A stretch of DNA of 64,000 nt from Streptomyces sp. NBC_01454 (GCF_036227565.1 NZ_CP109461.1:575480-639479), one strand, 5' to 3'. Numbered from the stretch's first letter, positions 17,603-25,639 are shown. A program made the numbers and translations. Notes: generated from the letters alone by a model not told the origin.

Positions 17603-18108
17603 AAGCCGCTCTGCTCGGACGCTCCAGGGGCGGGCAGACCAGCAAGATCCACCTCGCCGCCGACCGCGGGTGCCGCCCGCTGGCGTTCATCCTGACCGCG
17701 GGGCAGGCTGCGGACAGCCCGCAGTTCATCCCCGTGCTCGAGAAGGTACGGGTCCGTGGGCCCGTCGGTCGCCCCCGCATCAGGCCCGGTGCAGTCGCCG
17801 GGGACAAGGCCTATTCATCCCGCGGCAACCGTTCCCATCTGCGTAAACGCCGCATCAGGGCAGTCATCCCGGAGAAGAGGGACCAGGCCGCCAACCGCAA
17901 GAGGAAGGGCCGCAGGGGCGGCCGGCCCGTCAGTCACGACACTGATCTCTACAAGGAGCGGAACACCGTCGAGCGCCTGATCAACAAGCTGAAGGCCTGG
18001 CGAGGCATCGCCACACGCTTCGACAAAACGCCCGAGAGCTACCTCGCCGGCCTCCACCTTCGAGCCTCAATGATCTGGATCAAGGACCTCACCCAGACCA
18101 CTCCTTGA
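17563..18108 (+). CDS. IS5-type transposase, C-terminal part (OrfB)
   Basis: Frame -1 relative to OrfA, overlapping it by 40 bases. Seen: GRSRGGQTSKIHLAAD, AGDKAYSS (second Asp) and ERNTVERLINKLKAWRGIATR (catalytic Glu). It has no good start of its own, so it is either expressed by -1 frameshifting from OrfA or the transposase is broken by an indel. Confidence 0.75.
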   Translation, partial: ERRRIRRRHKLRLKAALLGRSRGGQTSKIHLAADRGCRPLAFILTAGQAADSPQFIPVLEKVRVRGPVGRPRIRPGAVAGDKAYSSRGNRSHLRKRRIRAVIPEKRDQAANRKRKGRRGGRPVSHDTDLYKERNTVERLINKLKAWRGIATRFDKTPESYLAGLHLRASMIWIKDLTQTTP

Positions 18109-18490
18109 TCACGACCAAATACGCGGCCTAGGCCGCCTGCAGGACGAGATCACCGCGCTCGTCCGCGAGGTCAACCAGGCCAAGTACCCGCACGAGCCCG
18201 CTTCGGAGCCGCCGCCGACCACCTGGCTCGTCACCCGGGGCGAGGACCCCGGCGCGATCCCGTGCGAAGACGAAGCAACCGCCCGCGCGTACGCCGAGGA
18301 GCGGTACCGCCAGGACGAGCACCCCGACGACCCCGCCGTCCTGCGCTGGGACGAGGACGGGGAGCTGATGGACGACTCGATTCCCGGGAGCTACCAGGGC
18401 ACGGGCACCGGTTGGAGCATTACCGAAACGCCCGTGATTCGCCCCGCCGACCTCCCCGACACCGACTAGGAACACCCGAGCAAGCAAGCA

Positions 18491-18522
18491 GCGCCGGCCC
18501 CGCATCCGTACGGGGCCGGCGC
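18491..18522 (+). terminator. strong hairpin terminator
   Basis: 12-bp perfect GC stem (GCGCCGGCCCCG and its complement) with an 8-base loop, 22 bp after the stop of the IS-split gene. No T-run, as is common in high-GC actinobacteria. Confidence 0.7.
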
Positions 18523-18666
18523 TGGCCTACCTCAAGACCAGACCCGCCGTGCAACGTCAACTGCACTCATGGCGGGGCCTGTTGCGTGTACTGCACCGCC
18601 GATGGCCAGGTGCACCCACCATCCCAGACGGCCAGCCCAGGACCCCGTCAACTCACCAGGAGTGTC

Positions 18667-18873
18667 ATGACCTCTCCAGTTCCCCGTGCCCCGACCCTCA
18701 CTGTTCCCTCTGCCCAGTGCGGCGCCCCTCCGGCCGCCAGGGTCGAGGAAGTCTGGCGTAGCCAGGGCTCCGACGACCCGGACCTCCTCATCGTGTGGCA
18801 CGATTCGGACGCAGCACGACCGGGACCGCGGAATGACCACCGCGGATGTCGTCGCACGCTACCCCGAGGCTGA
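18667..18873 (+). CDS. small hypothetical protein
   Basis: 68 aa from ATG (CAGGAG 6 bases upstream). The first 48 residues, to DPDLLIVWHDSD, read as protein; the tail is Arg/Pro-rich and overlaps the next gene, so a frameshift may have fused or separated the two. Confidence 0.4.
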   Translation: MTSPVPRAPTLTVPSAQCGAPPAARVEEVWRSQGSDDPDLLIVWHDSDAARPGPRNDHRGCRRTLPRG

Positions 18874-19117
18874 GTTCGTCATCGCCGACCTCGCTTGGTT
18901 CCCCAGCGAGGCCGAACACCACAGGTTCTACCTCACCGGGTACAGCGCACCCGAACCAGTCGCCTTCCCCGAAGACACAACCGCCGTCGCGATGTGGGCA
19001 CACGGCTACCTCAGCGCCGCGAACGCGATGGGCGGATGGGGAACGTTCGCGGCGGGAATCGAGGACCGCGAGGCCGCCGACTGGGCCGACGAGGCTTCCC
19101 GCAACCCCCACCTGTAA
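18833..19117 (+). CDS. hypothetical protein
   Basis: 94 aa from ATG 18833. Seen: soluble alpha/beta sequence with an aromatic and acidic C-terminal half. It overlaps the preceding gene by 41 bases; the two may be halves of one frameshifted gene. No family recognised. Confidence 0.5.
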   Translation: MTTADVVARYPEAEFVIADLAWFPSEAEHHRFYLTGYSAPEPVAFPEDTTAVAMWAHGYLSAANAMGGWGTFAAGIEDREAADWADEASRNPHL

Positions 19118-19426
19118 CCGCAGCCCCCGCAAGAAGACGAAGCGTCCCGGCAGCCACCTTCCGGGGCACGCCCCGCGGTTCGCCGCGACTTCGTTCCGGC
19201 GCCGCATCCGTGCCCCCTTGCAGCTCCCCCCTTACGCAGGCTCACCCCGCCGCTCTCCCAGGCCGGGTGGGCCTGCGCGTACCTGCCTCGCCCGGCCCGG
19301 TACCCAGACCCCCGCCCGCCCGCTTCCCCGGCTGGCTTGGCGCTGCAGAGCGCCGCGCCTGAGGCTCTGAGCGCCTCTGCGGCAACGCACCGGCCCGCCT
19401 GGGTCAACATTCCAATGGAGCACCGA

Positions 19427-19837
19427 ATGGAAACGCAGTTCTACGTGCACCTCGGCTTCCCGGCAGCCGCGTGTGTCCTGGCCCGCCTGTCCTACTCGCC
19501 GGACACCCCCCACTGCATTGAGGTCACCTTCGACCGGGGCGGTGACCAGGCCCCAGTGATGTGGACCCTCGGGCGGGAGCTGCTGAGGGACGGACTGAGC
19601 GGGCCCGCGGGAATGGGTGATGTGCAGATCGAACCAACCGATCTGCCTTCGCGCACACTGCGCCTCCGCCTGCATTCCCCGCACGGGACCGCCGAGTTGA
19701 GTCTGCCTGGTCAGGCGCTCGGCGACTTTCTCCGACGGACCGCGAAGGCCGTCTCCTACGGCCGCGAGGCGGAATCTCCCGGGTTCCTCACGAACCTGGA
19801 CCGCGCGCTGGCCAGCATGCTCGCCGAGCCCTGCTGA
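19427..19837 (+). CDS. SsgA-family sporulation/cell-division regulator-like protein (SALP)
   Basis: 136 aa; ATG 19427 chosen over 19415 because GGAG lies 7 bases before it. Seen: the SsgA-like pattern of an N-terminal strand pair (ARLSYSPDTPHCIEVTF), VMWTLGRELLRDGL, GPAGMGDVQI and a C-terminal DFLRRT helix. SsgA-like proteins steer septum placement and peptidoglycan work in sporulating actinomycetes. A plasmid copy could alter host division; that is inference. About 300 bp of GC-rich sequence without a gene precede it. Confidence 0.75.
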   Translation: METQFYVHLGFPAAACVLARLSYSPDTPHCIEVTFDRGGDQAPVMWTLGRELLRDGLSGPAGMGDVQIEPTDLPSRTLRLRLHSPHGTAELSLPGQALGDFLRRTAKAVSYGREAESPGFLTNLDRALASMLAEPC

Positions 19838-20199
19838 CCGGGCCACCCTCGAGACCGCATTGCACGCCAACGCCGTCACCGTCGGCCTCGACTAACACCC
19901 CCGGCGTGTGCTCGGCCCAGCAAGCAGGGCCTGCAGCCGGCCACAAGCCAACTTGTTGGTACGTTCAAGGTCCTGACCCGCGGACATGGAGACGATCCAC
20001 GAGGCCATCGCGGCACAGTCTTCACCAACGGCTGTTCCAGCCCGCTATTTTGAGTAGTACGGCGCGCGGCCTCAACCAGCGGGCCGATTGTCCCCGCACT
20101 GGCGGGTTCTCGACGGGCAAGGTCCCGGCTTCCCCGCACGCGGGGATGCCTCGCATGACGGCGATACATGAACCACTCGCAGCGTGAAAGGTCCCTGGC
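19838..20199 (+). other. gene-poor stretch
   Basis: No convincing gene. A 23-codon frame at 19986 (METIHEAIAAQSS...) has protein-like composition but no clear ribosome site. Contains a lone CCCCGCACGCGGGG hairpin near 20136. Confidence 0.4.
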
Positions 20200-20409
20200 A
20201 TGAGCACGCCCGTCGTCACCCGCGCCGACATCCAGCAGCGTCTCACCAGCCCGACGAGCGTGGGCCCCTGGAGGCCGACGTGTGGGTGTCGGCGTACGTC
20301 CCCCCGGGCCAGCCCTCCCTGCCTGGATGCGAGAGACAACCGTTTTTCAACCAAAACGAAGTCGCGGGGACGGAACGTCAAGCGGACTTGGTCGCTACGC
20401 CGCTACTGA
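20200..20409 (+). CDS. small basic protein, possibly frameshifted
   Basis: 69 aa; ATG with AAAGG upstream. The first 24 residues read well; later sequence is Arg/Ser/Pro-rich, so a frameshift near 20270 is possible. Unknown. Confidence 0.3.
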   Translation: MSTPVVTRADIQQRLTSPTSVGPWRPTCGCRRTSPRASPPCLDARDNRFSTKTKSRGRNVKRTWSLRRY

Positions 20410-20433
20410 CCCGACGAGGATGAGGAGTTGCCC

Positions 20434-21180
20434 ATGCCCCGTGCCCTGACCATCGGTCTGCGCGCCAACACCATCACCGACCCGCCTGGCCCGTCGCTTG
20501 AAGCCATACGCCACCTCGTCGAGCACCCCGAGTACGCCGTGCACGTCCTCACCCCCCGCACCCAGATCGACGACGTCCTCGCTCTCCTCACCACCCACGG
20601 CATCCCCGCCGAGGCCAACACCGACCCCGATCGGCAGTTCTGGAACGAGACCGCCGCGGTGCTGGTGACCGACAGCGTCGTCCAGGGCGACGTCCGCATC
20701 GGACGCGGCATCGCCCTCTACCAGGGCGACTGGCAGCAAACACTCCGCCAGCTCGCCGCCTACGCCGACGACAAGTCCCGCCAGATTCTCTCTCGCTACG
20801 ACGGGGTCATCCACGACCGCCAGGGCTGGCAAGAAGGGCGCCTCCAGGAGGCTGTCGCCGGCGCCCCCGAGGCGCTGCGGGCCCTGCTCGACGCTGGCCA
20901 CATGGTGCACATCTCCACCCAGCGGTCCGTCGCCCAGCTCCCCGAGATCGCTCGGTGGTTGGCCGCCCGTGATGTCCCCGCTGAGGCGGCCATCGGCCTC
21001 GACACCTGGAAGCGCACCGGCACCGTCCTCGTCACCAACGGAGTCCTGCCCGCCGATCTCGAGATCGAGAACCGCGCGGTCAACCTCGCCGGGGGCGACT
21101 GGGAGCCCGTGATGGAGGAGGTCAGGCGCCGCCGAATCGCTCGCCTGGAGCACCTGGACCGCCGCGACGCTGGCGAGTAG
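20434..21180 (+). CDS. protein of two degenerate HAD-like halves
   Basis: 248 aa; ATG 20434 has GAGGAG 8 bases upstream. Seen: an internal duplication. Half one: AIRHLVEHPEYAVHVLTPR ... GIPAEANTD ... AVLVTDSVVQGDVRI. Half two: ALRALLDAGHMVHISTQRS ... DVPAEAAIG ... TVLVTNGVLPADLEI. Each has the order of a HAD phosphatase (strand after motif I, T/S motif II, lysine-side region, acidic pair). The motif I of half two reads RYDGVIH rather than DVDG, and of half one TIGLRANTI, so the nucleophile Asp is missing from both. Probably a non-catalytic nucleotide- or sugar-phosphate-binding relative. Confidence 0.6.
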   Translation: MPRALTIGLRANTITDPPGPSLEAIRHLVEHPEYAVHVLTPRTQIDDVLALLTTHGIPAEANTDPDRQFWNETAAVLVTDSVVQGDVRIGRGIALYQGDWQQTLRQLAAYADDKSRQILSRYDGVIHDRQGWQEGRLQEAVAGAPEALRALLDAGHMVHISTQRSVAQLPEIARWLAARDVPAEAAIGLDTWKRTGTVLVTNGVLPADLEIENRAVNLAGGDWEPVMEEVRRRRIARLEHLDRRDAGE

Positions 21181-21687
21181 ACCGCCGCCCAGCCTCGCGT
21201 CGACGCCGTCATGGAGCATCGTGCCTGACGCTCACCCGCCTGCCTCGGCCCTGGCTCCTCCCCATACGGAGCCGGGGGCCGCCTCATGAAAGCGCGTCGG
21301 CTACGCCGCTGACCGCACCTATCCCTGCGAGGCGTCGGAGACAGGCACCCGTGTCCGCCCATCACGGCGGTTGCGCACCCTGCCGGCCGCCGCGCCAGAG
21401 TGCGGACACGAGCCCGGGACAGCGGTGCCCCTGCCGCCGATGGCATCGCCACGGAAACCCCCGTCGTGCGCTGTGAGCGACCGGCCAACCGAGCCGCACT
21501 CCGCAGGCACCCTCGTCTGCCCCTGGGCAGGCCGTGAACATCTGGCTCAACGGCGGGCGCCCGCCAGCAGCAGCCATTCTGGCCGGAGCGTGCCTGACGT
21601 GCGAGCGACACGCAACCCAAGGGCCGTGACATCGGGCTGGAGGGCTGGCATTCCTCCCGCCGAACCCATCCAAGGAAAGGGACCTGT
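21181..21687 (+). other. 500-bp stretch without a recognised gene
   Basis: Frames here are all low-complexity Arg/Pro/Gly translations. No hairpin repeat or terminator of note was seen. Confidence 0.4.
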
Positions 21688-21876
21688 ATGGCCGTTGTAG
21701 ATCTGACCCCGGACGAGGTGCGTGCGCTCATCGACGCGGCCATGGCTCGGGAGCTGTTCATCATCGAGCAACTCGTCCCCGGCACTCTGTGGGGCACCGA
21801 CAAGGTGCGTAGCGGCGAGTTGCAGTCTGCTTTCGACAAGCTCTCTGCCGCGCTCGACATCGACCAGGGCGACTGA
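21688..21876 (+). CDS. small helical protein
   Basis: 62 aa; AAGGAAAGGGA just upstream of the ATG. Reads as two amphipathic helices (TPDEVRALIDAAMARELF and LQSAFDKLSAALD). Unknown. Confidence 0.55.
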   Translation: MAVVDLTPDEVRALIDAAMARELFIIEQLVPGTLWGTDKVRSGELQSAFDKLSAALDIDQGD

Positions 21877-21912
21877 CTGCAACCAGCCCACTCACAGCGG
21901 ACGGCCGCCTTC

Positions 21913-22045
21913 GGGCGTCCTATGACAGACCGTCACGACTTCTGCACGGAGCGGTTCGAACCCGTAGTGCGTCGACTGATTCCTCGGCGTACGCCAGTGG
22001 GCACACCGTGCAGACCGACCGCGGAACAGGTTCGATTCCTGAGCG
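21913..22045 (+). other. two tRNA-like T-arms in tandem
   Basis: T-arm-like hairpins GCGG TTCGAAC CCGT (21951-21965) and ACAGG TTCGATT CCTGA (22026-22042, 4 of 5 pairs), with a D-loop-like CCAGTGGG before the second. No full cloverleaf could be drawn. Antisense frames show GFEP/RNRTC words typical of tRNA genes. Likely degenerate tRNAs; a decisive test is a covariance-model tRNA search. Confidence 0.3.
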
Positions 22046-22099
22046 CTGCAGCTGATCCCTGCGGCGCGTCCCTGGAGATCTCCGCGGCTCCGGCTTGCC

Positions 22100-22151
22100 C
22101 AGCACCCCGGTGCGCGCTCTGCCTTCGGGCAGCAGCTGCGCCGGGGTGCTG
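22100..22151 (+). terminator. nested hairpin terminator with T-rich tail
   Basis: 11-bp outer stem (CAGCACCCCGG / CCGGGGTGCTG) enclosing an inner CTGCC TTCG GGCAG hairpin, followed by TGTTTCTTCTT. Ends the transcript from the small-gene and tRNA-like segment. Confidence 0.75.
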
Positions 22152-22204
22152 TGTTTCTTCTTCGTGGCTCGCCTTGCTCGTCCCGTGAAGGCAGTGAGCA
22201 CAAG

Positions 22205-22225
22205 GGATCAGCGGAGCTGATCCGG
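22205..22225 (+). repeat. GNA-loop hairpin repeat, copy 6
   Basis: GGATCAGC / GCTGATCC around loop GGA, then GG; 44 bp upstream of the next start. Confidence 0.7.
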
Positions 22226-22268
22226 ATCTGGCGTCGAAGGACACCATCGTCATGCCAGGAGATGCGCC

Positions 22269-22388
22269 ATGAACTGCCCGAACTGCACCGTCGACATGGA
22301 GTCGAACGCCTATGGCGTCCGCGGCGGCAAGAAGGCCAAGAAGGTCACGCACACGTGCTCCGAGTGCGGCTACAGGGAGACGCGCTGA
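22269..22388 (+). CDS. 39-aa zinc ribbon protein
   Basis: Seen: MNCPNC at the start and CSECGYRETR at the end, two CxxC pairs with a basic loop (GGKKAKKV) between, a complete minimal zinc ribbon. Likely nucleic-acid binding. Its stop overlaps the next frame by four bases. Confidence 0.65.
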   Translation: MNCPNCTVDMESNAYGVRGGKKAKKVTHTCSECGYRETR

Positions 22389-22630
22389 GCAGCGGCTACC
22401 TCGAGTACGAGTTCGGTGCAGTCCCCGGCAGCAGCATCGGCGTCATCGTCCGGCATTCCAAGAACGGCCATGACGACACCGGGGTGTTCGTCCACTGGCT
22501 GACGAAGCCGGACGACCTCGTACACCAGGACCTCGCCGCCCTGGCGGCCGCACATATCTACGGCGTGCGCTGCGAGCTCGACGAGCTCGCCTTCTTCGAA
22601 CCCATGCCGGCTGCCCGGACCAAGAACTGA
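22385..22630 (+). CDS. hypothetical protein, possible CTG start
   Basis: 81 aa of clear protein-like sequence (YLEYEFGAVPGSS...), but no ATG, GTG or TTG at its 5' end. The frame begins with CTG in CTGA, matching the ATGA/GTGA overlap style of neighbours, so a coupled CTG start is possible; otherwise its start was lost by mutation. Confidence 0.5.
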   Translation: MSSGYLEYEFGAVPGSSIGVIVRHSKNGHDDTGVFVHWLTKPDDLVHQDLAALAAAHIYGVRCELDELAFFEPMPAARTKN

Positions 22631-22649
22631 CTCAGGAGCACTGATCACC

Positions 22650-23054
22650 ATGAGCTTCCTCAGCCGCATCGGCTTCATCGAGACCGAAGAACAGGAGCGG
22701 GCCCGGCTGGCCCAGGCCCCCGAAGGCTCGCTGAACCACTACCTGTCCACCCTGCCCGTGACCATCGACGAGTGGCCCAAGGACCTGCTCGTCGAGCTGC
22801 CCTGGGAGCCGCCGCTCACGAGTCAGTCCTACCGCGTCGTTGTGGTGCCGATCGAGTTCCGGAAGGACGCTCTGCCTGAGGGCGTCGAGGAGGAGCCGCT
22901 GCCGCGCAAGCGCCACTCCGGCTCCTGGATGTGTGCCGTGGTGTTCTCCGATCACCCAAGCTACCCGGTCGGCGGCTTCCGTATCGACGTCCCGGCCGCC
23001 GAGATTGCCCGAGGCCGGAAGGTCGACCTCGCTGGGGTGCCGGCCCAGGCCTGA
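22650..23054 (+). CDS. hypothetical protein
   Basis: 134 aa; ATG with AGGAG 8-9 bases upstream. Soluble, strand-rich. No family recognised. Followed by a terminator 30 bp after its stop. Confidence 0.6.
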   Translation: MSFLSRIGFIETEEQERARLAQAPEGSLNHYLSTLPVTIDEWPKDLLVELPWEPPLTSQSYRVVVVPIEFRKDALPEGVEEEPLPRKRHSGSWMCAVVFSDHPSYPVGGFRIDVPAAEIARGRKVDLAGVPAQA

Positions 23055-23083
23055 CCCGACGAGCGCAACGCATTCGCTCCATC

Positions 23084-23115
23084 AGCCCCCGCAGGGATCA
23101 CGCCGTGCGGGGGCT
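23084..23115 (+). terminator. hairpin terminator
   Basis: Perfect 10-bp stem AGCCCCCGCA / TGCGGGGGCT, 12-base loop, followed by CCTCGTTCTCG. Confidence 0.65.
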
Positions 23116-23158
23116 CCTCGTTCTCGCCCCCACTCGACGGAAGCGGAAAGCAGACGCC

Positions 23159-23514
23159 ATGTCCCGCACCAGAACCTCTCCCGTCCTCCTCGTCCTCCTC
23201 GTCCTCGTGGCGCTGGGCTCTGTTCCCTGACCGCATGCCCTCAACACCACCCAGCAGAGGCCACCGTCAGTGAAGAGTAGAAGATCGACGCCGTCCACCG
23301 GCTGGGCGTGATGTCCGAGCGGCACCCCGAGCTGAAGCGCCGCGTGGCGGACGCCCGGCTCGAACTCGCTGCCGTCATTCTCGCCATGAACGCCGTCGAC
23401 GAGCGCATCCAGGCGGGGGAAGAAATCCACTCTCTCCAGGAGCAGGCCGCCGTCGAACAAGCCAAGAACGCCCACGCTCAGGCCTTGGCGGACCTCCTGC
23501 GAGGCGAGCACTGA
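23159..23514 (+). pseudogene. decayed lipoprotein gene
   Basis: ATG 23159 reads a signal peptide (MSRTRTSPVLLVLLVLVALG); a one-base shift near 23217 is needed to enter SLTAC, a good lipobox. In that second frame the sequence runs to a TAG at 23276-23278, then continues in the same frame as a charged helical domain (ELKRRVADARLELAAVIL...) to 23514. A one-base indel and a CAG-to-TAG change would rebuild a 118-residue helical lipoprotein. Confidence 0.6.
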
Positions 23515-23569
23515 GCCGCACTGGCTCGTCCCCGCAATTATCACCGAACCGCACATAGGAGGCCCCGTC

Positions 23570-24094
23570 ATGCCCGATGCACCCGAATACACGCCCCGCA
23601 GCGTCTACACGCTGGAACCGCACGCTGATCTCGTGACCGCCGAGGGTGGATACATTGCGATCGAGGCCATCGCCGAGCGCGTCTACGGCAAGCCGTACAG
23701 CTCGCTGCGCGGATGCCAGCGGGACGACGAGCACATCGGCAATGACAGCGCGAAGCTCTACGAGCTCACCTCCGACGGGGACTACCTGCAGGCACTCGGC
23801 GACCTCGACGACGCCGAGATCTACCTGGGCTGGGACTCCCGCACCGGCGAGAGCGCCTTCAAGACCGGCATGACGGAGCTGGACTACTGGCTGAGCATCC
23901 GCGTCTCCGACGGAAACACAACAGCCACCGTCGAGGCAAACCCGCCGGCGACGCAAGACCTTGAGAATGCCGTGTTCGAGGACCGGTTCTTCGCCGATCG
24001 CGCCTTCTCGCCGTCGCTGCGGCTGGTCCTGGCCGATCTGATCCGCTGCGGCGAACTGCCGCGCGGCGACTACCTGTTCCGGCACTGGTGGTGA
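23570..24094 (+). CDS. hypothetical protein
   Basis: 174 aa; AGGAGG 9 bases upstream of the ATG. Soluble and acidic. No family recognised. Confidence 0.6.
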   Translation: MPDAPEYTPRSVYTLEPHADLVTAEGGYIAIEAIAERVYGKPYSSLRGCQRDDEHIGNDSAKLYELTSDGDYLQALGDLDDAEIYLGWDSRTGESAFKTGMTELDYWLSIRVSDGNTTATVEANPPATQDLENAVFEDRFFADRAFSPSLRLVLADLIRCGELPRGDYLFRHWW

Positions 24095-24104
24095 TCGCAG
24101 CGGA

Positions 24105-24415
24105 ATGAAGGTTGGAACCATCGCTCAGTCTCAGACATCCGTCTTCGACGTCGCCGAGTACATCCTGCAGAAGCACGCCGCGGCCGAGCCCGATCGGTCG
24201 GCGATGACCGCGATGAAGCTCCAGAAGCTCGTCTACTACTGAGATGTCTGACACCTCGCCTGGGAGGGAAGAGCCCTCTTCCCGGAAGCGATCCAGCCCT
24301 GGCCTCCGAACCCGTCTGCCCTGAGCTCTACGAGCTGCACCAGGGCTACTTCACCGTCCAGGCCGGCTTCTTCGCCAAACGGCTGCGCGTGCGCAGCGAC
24401 GTCGAAACCACCTGA
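24105..24415 (+). pseudogene. Panacea/DUF4065 (SocA-like) domain remnant
   Basis: Seen: SVFDVAEYILQKHAA and MTAMKLQKLVYY, the diagnostic start of Panacea-domain proteins, then a TGA, and in shifted frames words corresponding to the expected AWHLAWEGRALFPEAIQAWP..GPV..ELY (here VCPELYELHQGYFTV). At least two frameshifts separate the pieces. Panacea proteins serve as antitoxins or adaptor-like neutralisers in toxin-antitoxin pairs; no toxin gene is seen beside this remnant. Confidence 0.65.
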
Positions 24416-24445
24416 CCACGCCCAGAACGAGAGAGACCTAGCACC

Positions 24446-25063
24446 ATGTACAACACCCCCTTACGCCAACGCCTGCGTGACTGGGCGATCTCGATCGCGA
24501 TAGTTGCCGCCCTGGTCGCAGGCGTGCTCCTGTGGCTCAACCACATCAAGGAGCAAGACGCACAGGATCGCGCTGCCATGGCGAACACGAAGATCGTCTA
24601 CGTCCCGGATCCCGTGCAGAAGCTCGTCAAGCGCACTGACGGCTCCTACTACAAGGCAACCCCCGAGGCGGAGACTCCGTACACCGGCGCATACGACTAC
24701 ACGACCATCGATGACCACGACGTCGTCGTGCCCAGAAGCGTGTCGGTAGAGGAGCGCAGAGCTCAGCCGTCGTTCCTGTGGCACCGCTCGACGTTCATCA
24801 ACGACATCACGGTCCGAGTCATCGATCCACACGAAGCAGACCAGACGCCGCGCGTCGAGCGGCTGCGCTGCACGGTCGAGCCCGTCGATGCGTCGAAGCC
24901 GAGCTACACCGGCGACCCGCACGACAGGAGGCGGCTGAAGATCGGGCCCGACCAGGAAGGCATGGACGCAGGAAGCCTGAGTGATCTCTTCTCGAACGGC
25001 GGCCAGCAGCTGTGCCAGGACCGGATCACGATCCTCGTGCCGGACGGCAGCATCCAGCCGTAG
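24446..25063 (+). CDS. membrane-anchored protein of unknown function
   Basis: 205 aa; GAGAGA upstream. Seen: short basic start, one transmembrane helix (about 14-33, ISIAIVAALVAGVLLWL), then a soluble extracytoplasmic region with two Cys. Typical N-in anchor. Unknown. Confidence 0.6.
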   Translation: MYNTPLRQRLRDWAISIAIVAALVAGVLLWLNHIKEQDAQDRAAMANTKIVYVPDPVQKLVKRTDGSYYKATPEAETPYTGAYDYTTIDDHDVVVPRSVSVEERRAQPSFLWHRSTFINDITVRVIDPHEADQTPRVERLRCTVEPVDASKPSYTGDPHDRRRLKIGPDQEGMDAGSLSDLFSNGGQQLCQDRITILVPDGSIQP

Positions 25064-25106
25064 CCGACTGGGGCTCACCTCTGGGCGTCGGCAGGTGAAT
25101 TCCGCG

Positions 25107-25151
25107 GAGCCCCCGTCGGCTGAGCATGATGCTCGCCGGGCGGGGGTCTCT
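25107..25151 (+). terminator. long hairpin terminator
   Basis: GAGCCCCCG..TGAGCA pairs with TGCTC..CGGGGGTCTC over about 17 bp, followed by TCTTTGTCT. Lies 43 bp after the preceding stop. Confidence 0.7.
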
Positions 25152-25163
25152 CTTTGTCTGCCT

Positions 25164-25183
25164 GATCAGCGGAGCTGATCCGG
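25164..25183 (+). repeat. GNA-loop hairpin repeat, copy 7
   Basis: GATCAGC / GCTGATC around loop GGA, then CGG. It sits just downstream of the terminator. Confidence 0.7.
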
Positions 25184-25194
25184 TCTGGTCTTCA

Positions 25195-25541
25195 GGGCAT
25201 GAGGGCCCATGCACGGCGCGCGGCAAGGCGGCCCGCGTCGCGGCGGTCGCCGAGCTGCACGACGGCAACGCCCTGAGGCTCCGGCTCCGGCGGAGTACCG
25301 CAACGGCGCGGGTGGCACTCTCGGGCAGACGGAGGCCGCGCTGGTCGAGGTGGAGGCCACCCAGGCGCAGGAGACGGCCCCCACGGCGCGCACGCAGGTG
25401 ACGCAGGACGCCGCAGCGTCCCGACCCGCGTCCGCCGAAGGGCTCCAAGACTCCCGCACGGCGTCAGGCGCGGCGCCGACCGGCGGGGGACGACGGACCG
25501 GCCGTACTGCGTGACCTGCTACGGCTCGACGGCATCTGATC
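25195..25541 (+). other. scrambled coding-like stretch
   Basis: Three frames each read like protein for part of this stretch (KAARVAAVAELHDGN, then GGTLGQTEAALVEVEATQ, then GDDGPAVLRDLLRLDGI ending at 25541). This looks like one small gene with at least two frameshifts. Not assignable. Confidence 0.3.
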
Positions 25542-25639
25542 ACCCGGCGCCACCCTGAATGCCCAGGCAGCCCCCGTTCGAGTCGGGCCGGTCGCACTCA
25601 GCACGAACCCCACCCTCCACACGCGAGAGGCCCCCCGAC

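Larger units (their letters stand above)
17032..18127 (+). mobile_element. IS5-family (IS427-type) insertion sequence
   Basis: 1096 bp bounded by CTAG on both sides (17028-17031 and 18128-18131), the preferred 4-bp duplicated target of IS427-type elements. The terminal inverted repeats match in 19 of 23 bases, containing GCGTATT and GTGATCAA. The element carries one transposase in two overlapping frames. Confidence 0.85.
16923..18469 (+). pseudogene. hypothetical gene interrupted by IS5-type element
   Basis: The 5' part (16923-17031) and 3' part (18132-18469) join exactly across one copy of the CTAG duplication to give a single 148-codon frame reading through GLLGRLQDEI. The protein is acidic, with a helical N terminus and a C-terminal half ending PADLPDTD. 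It is followed by a strong terminator. Without IS excision only a truncated product is made. No family recognised. Confidence 0.75.

Noticed and set aside
20130..20155. CCCCGCACGCGGGG hairpin resembling a type I-E CRISPR repeat
   Set aside because: Single copy, no regular spacing and no second repeat with a spacer; no cas gene in the window.
24105..25063. Toxin-antitoxin pair from the Panacea-domain remnant
   Set aside because: The Panacea gene is broken and the following membrane protein has no toxin signature.
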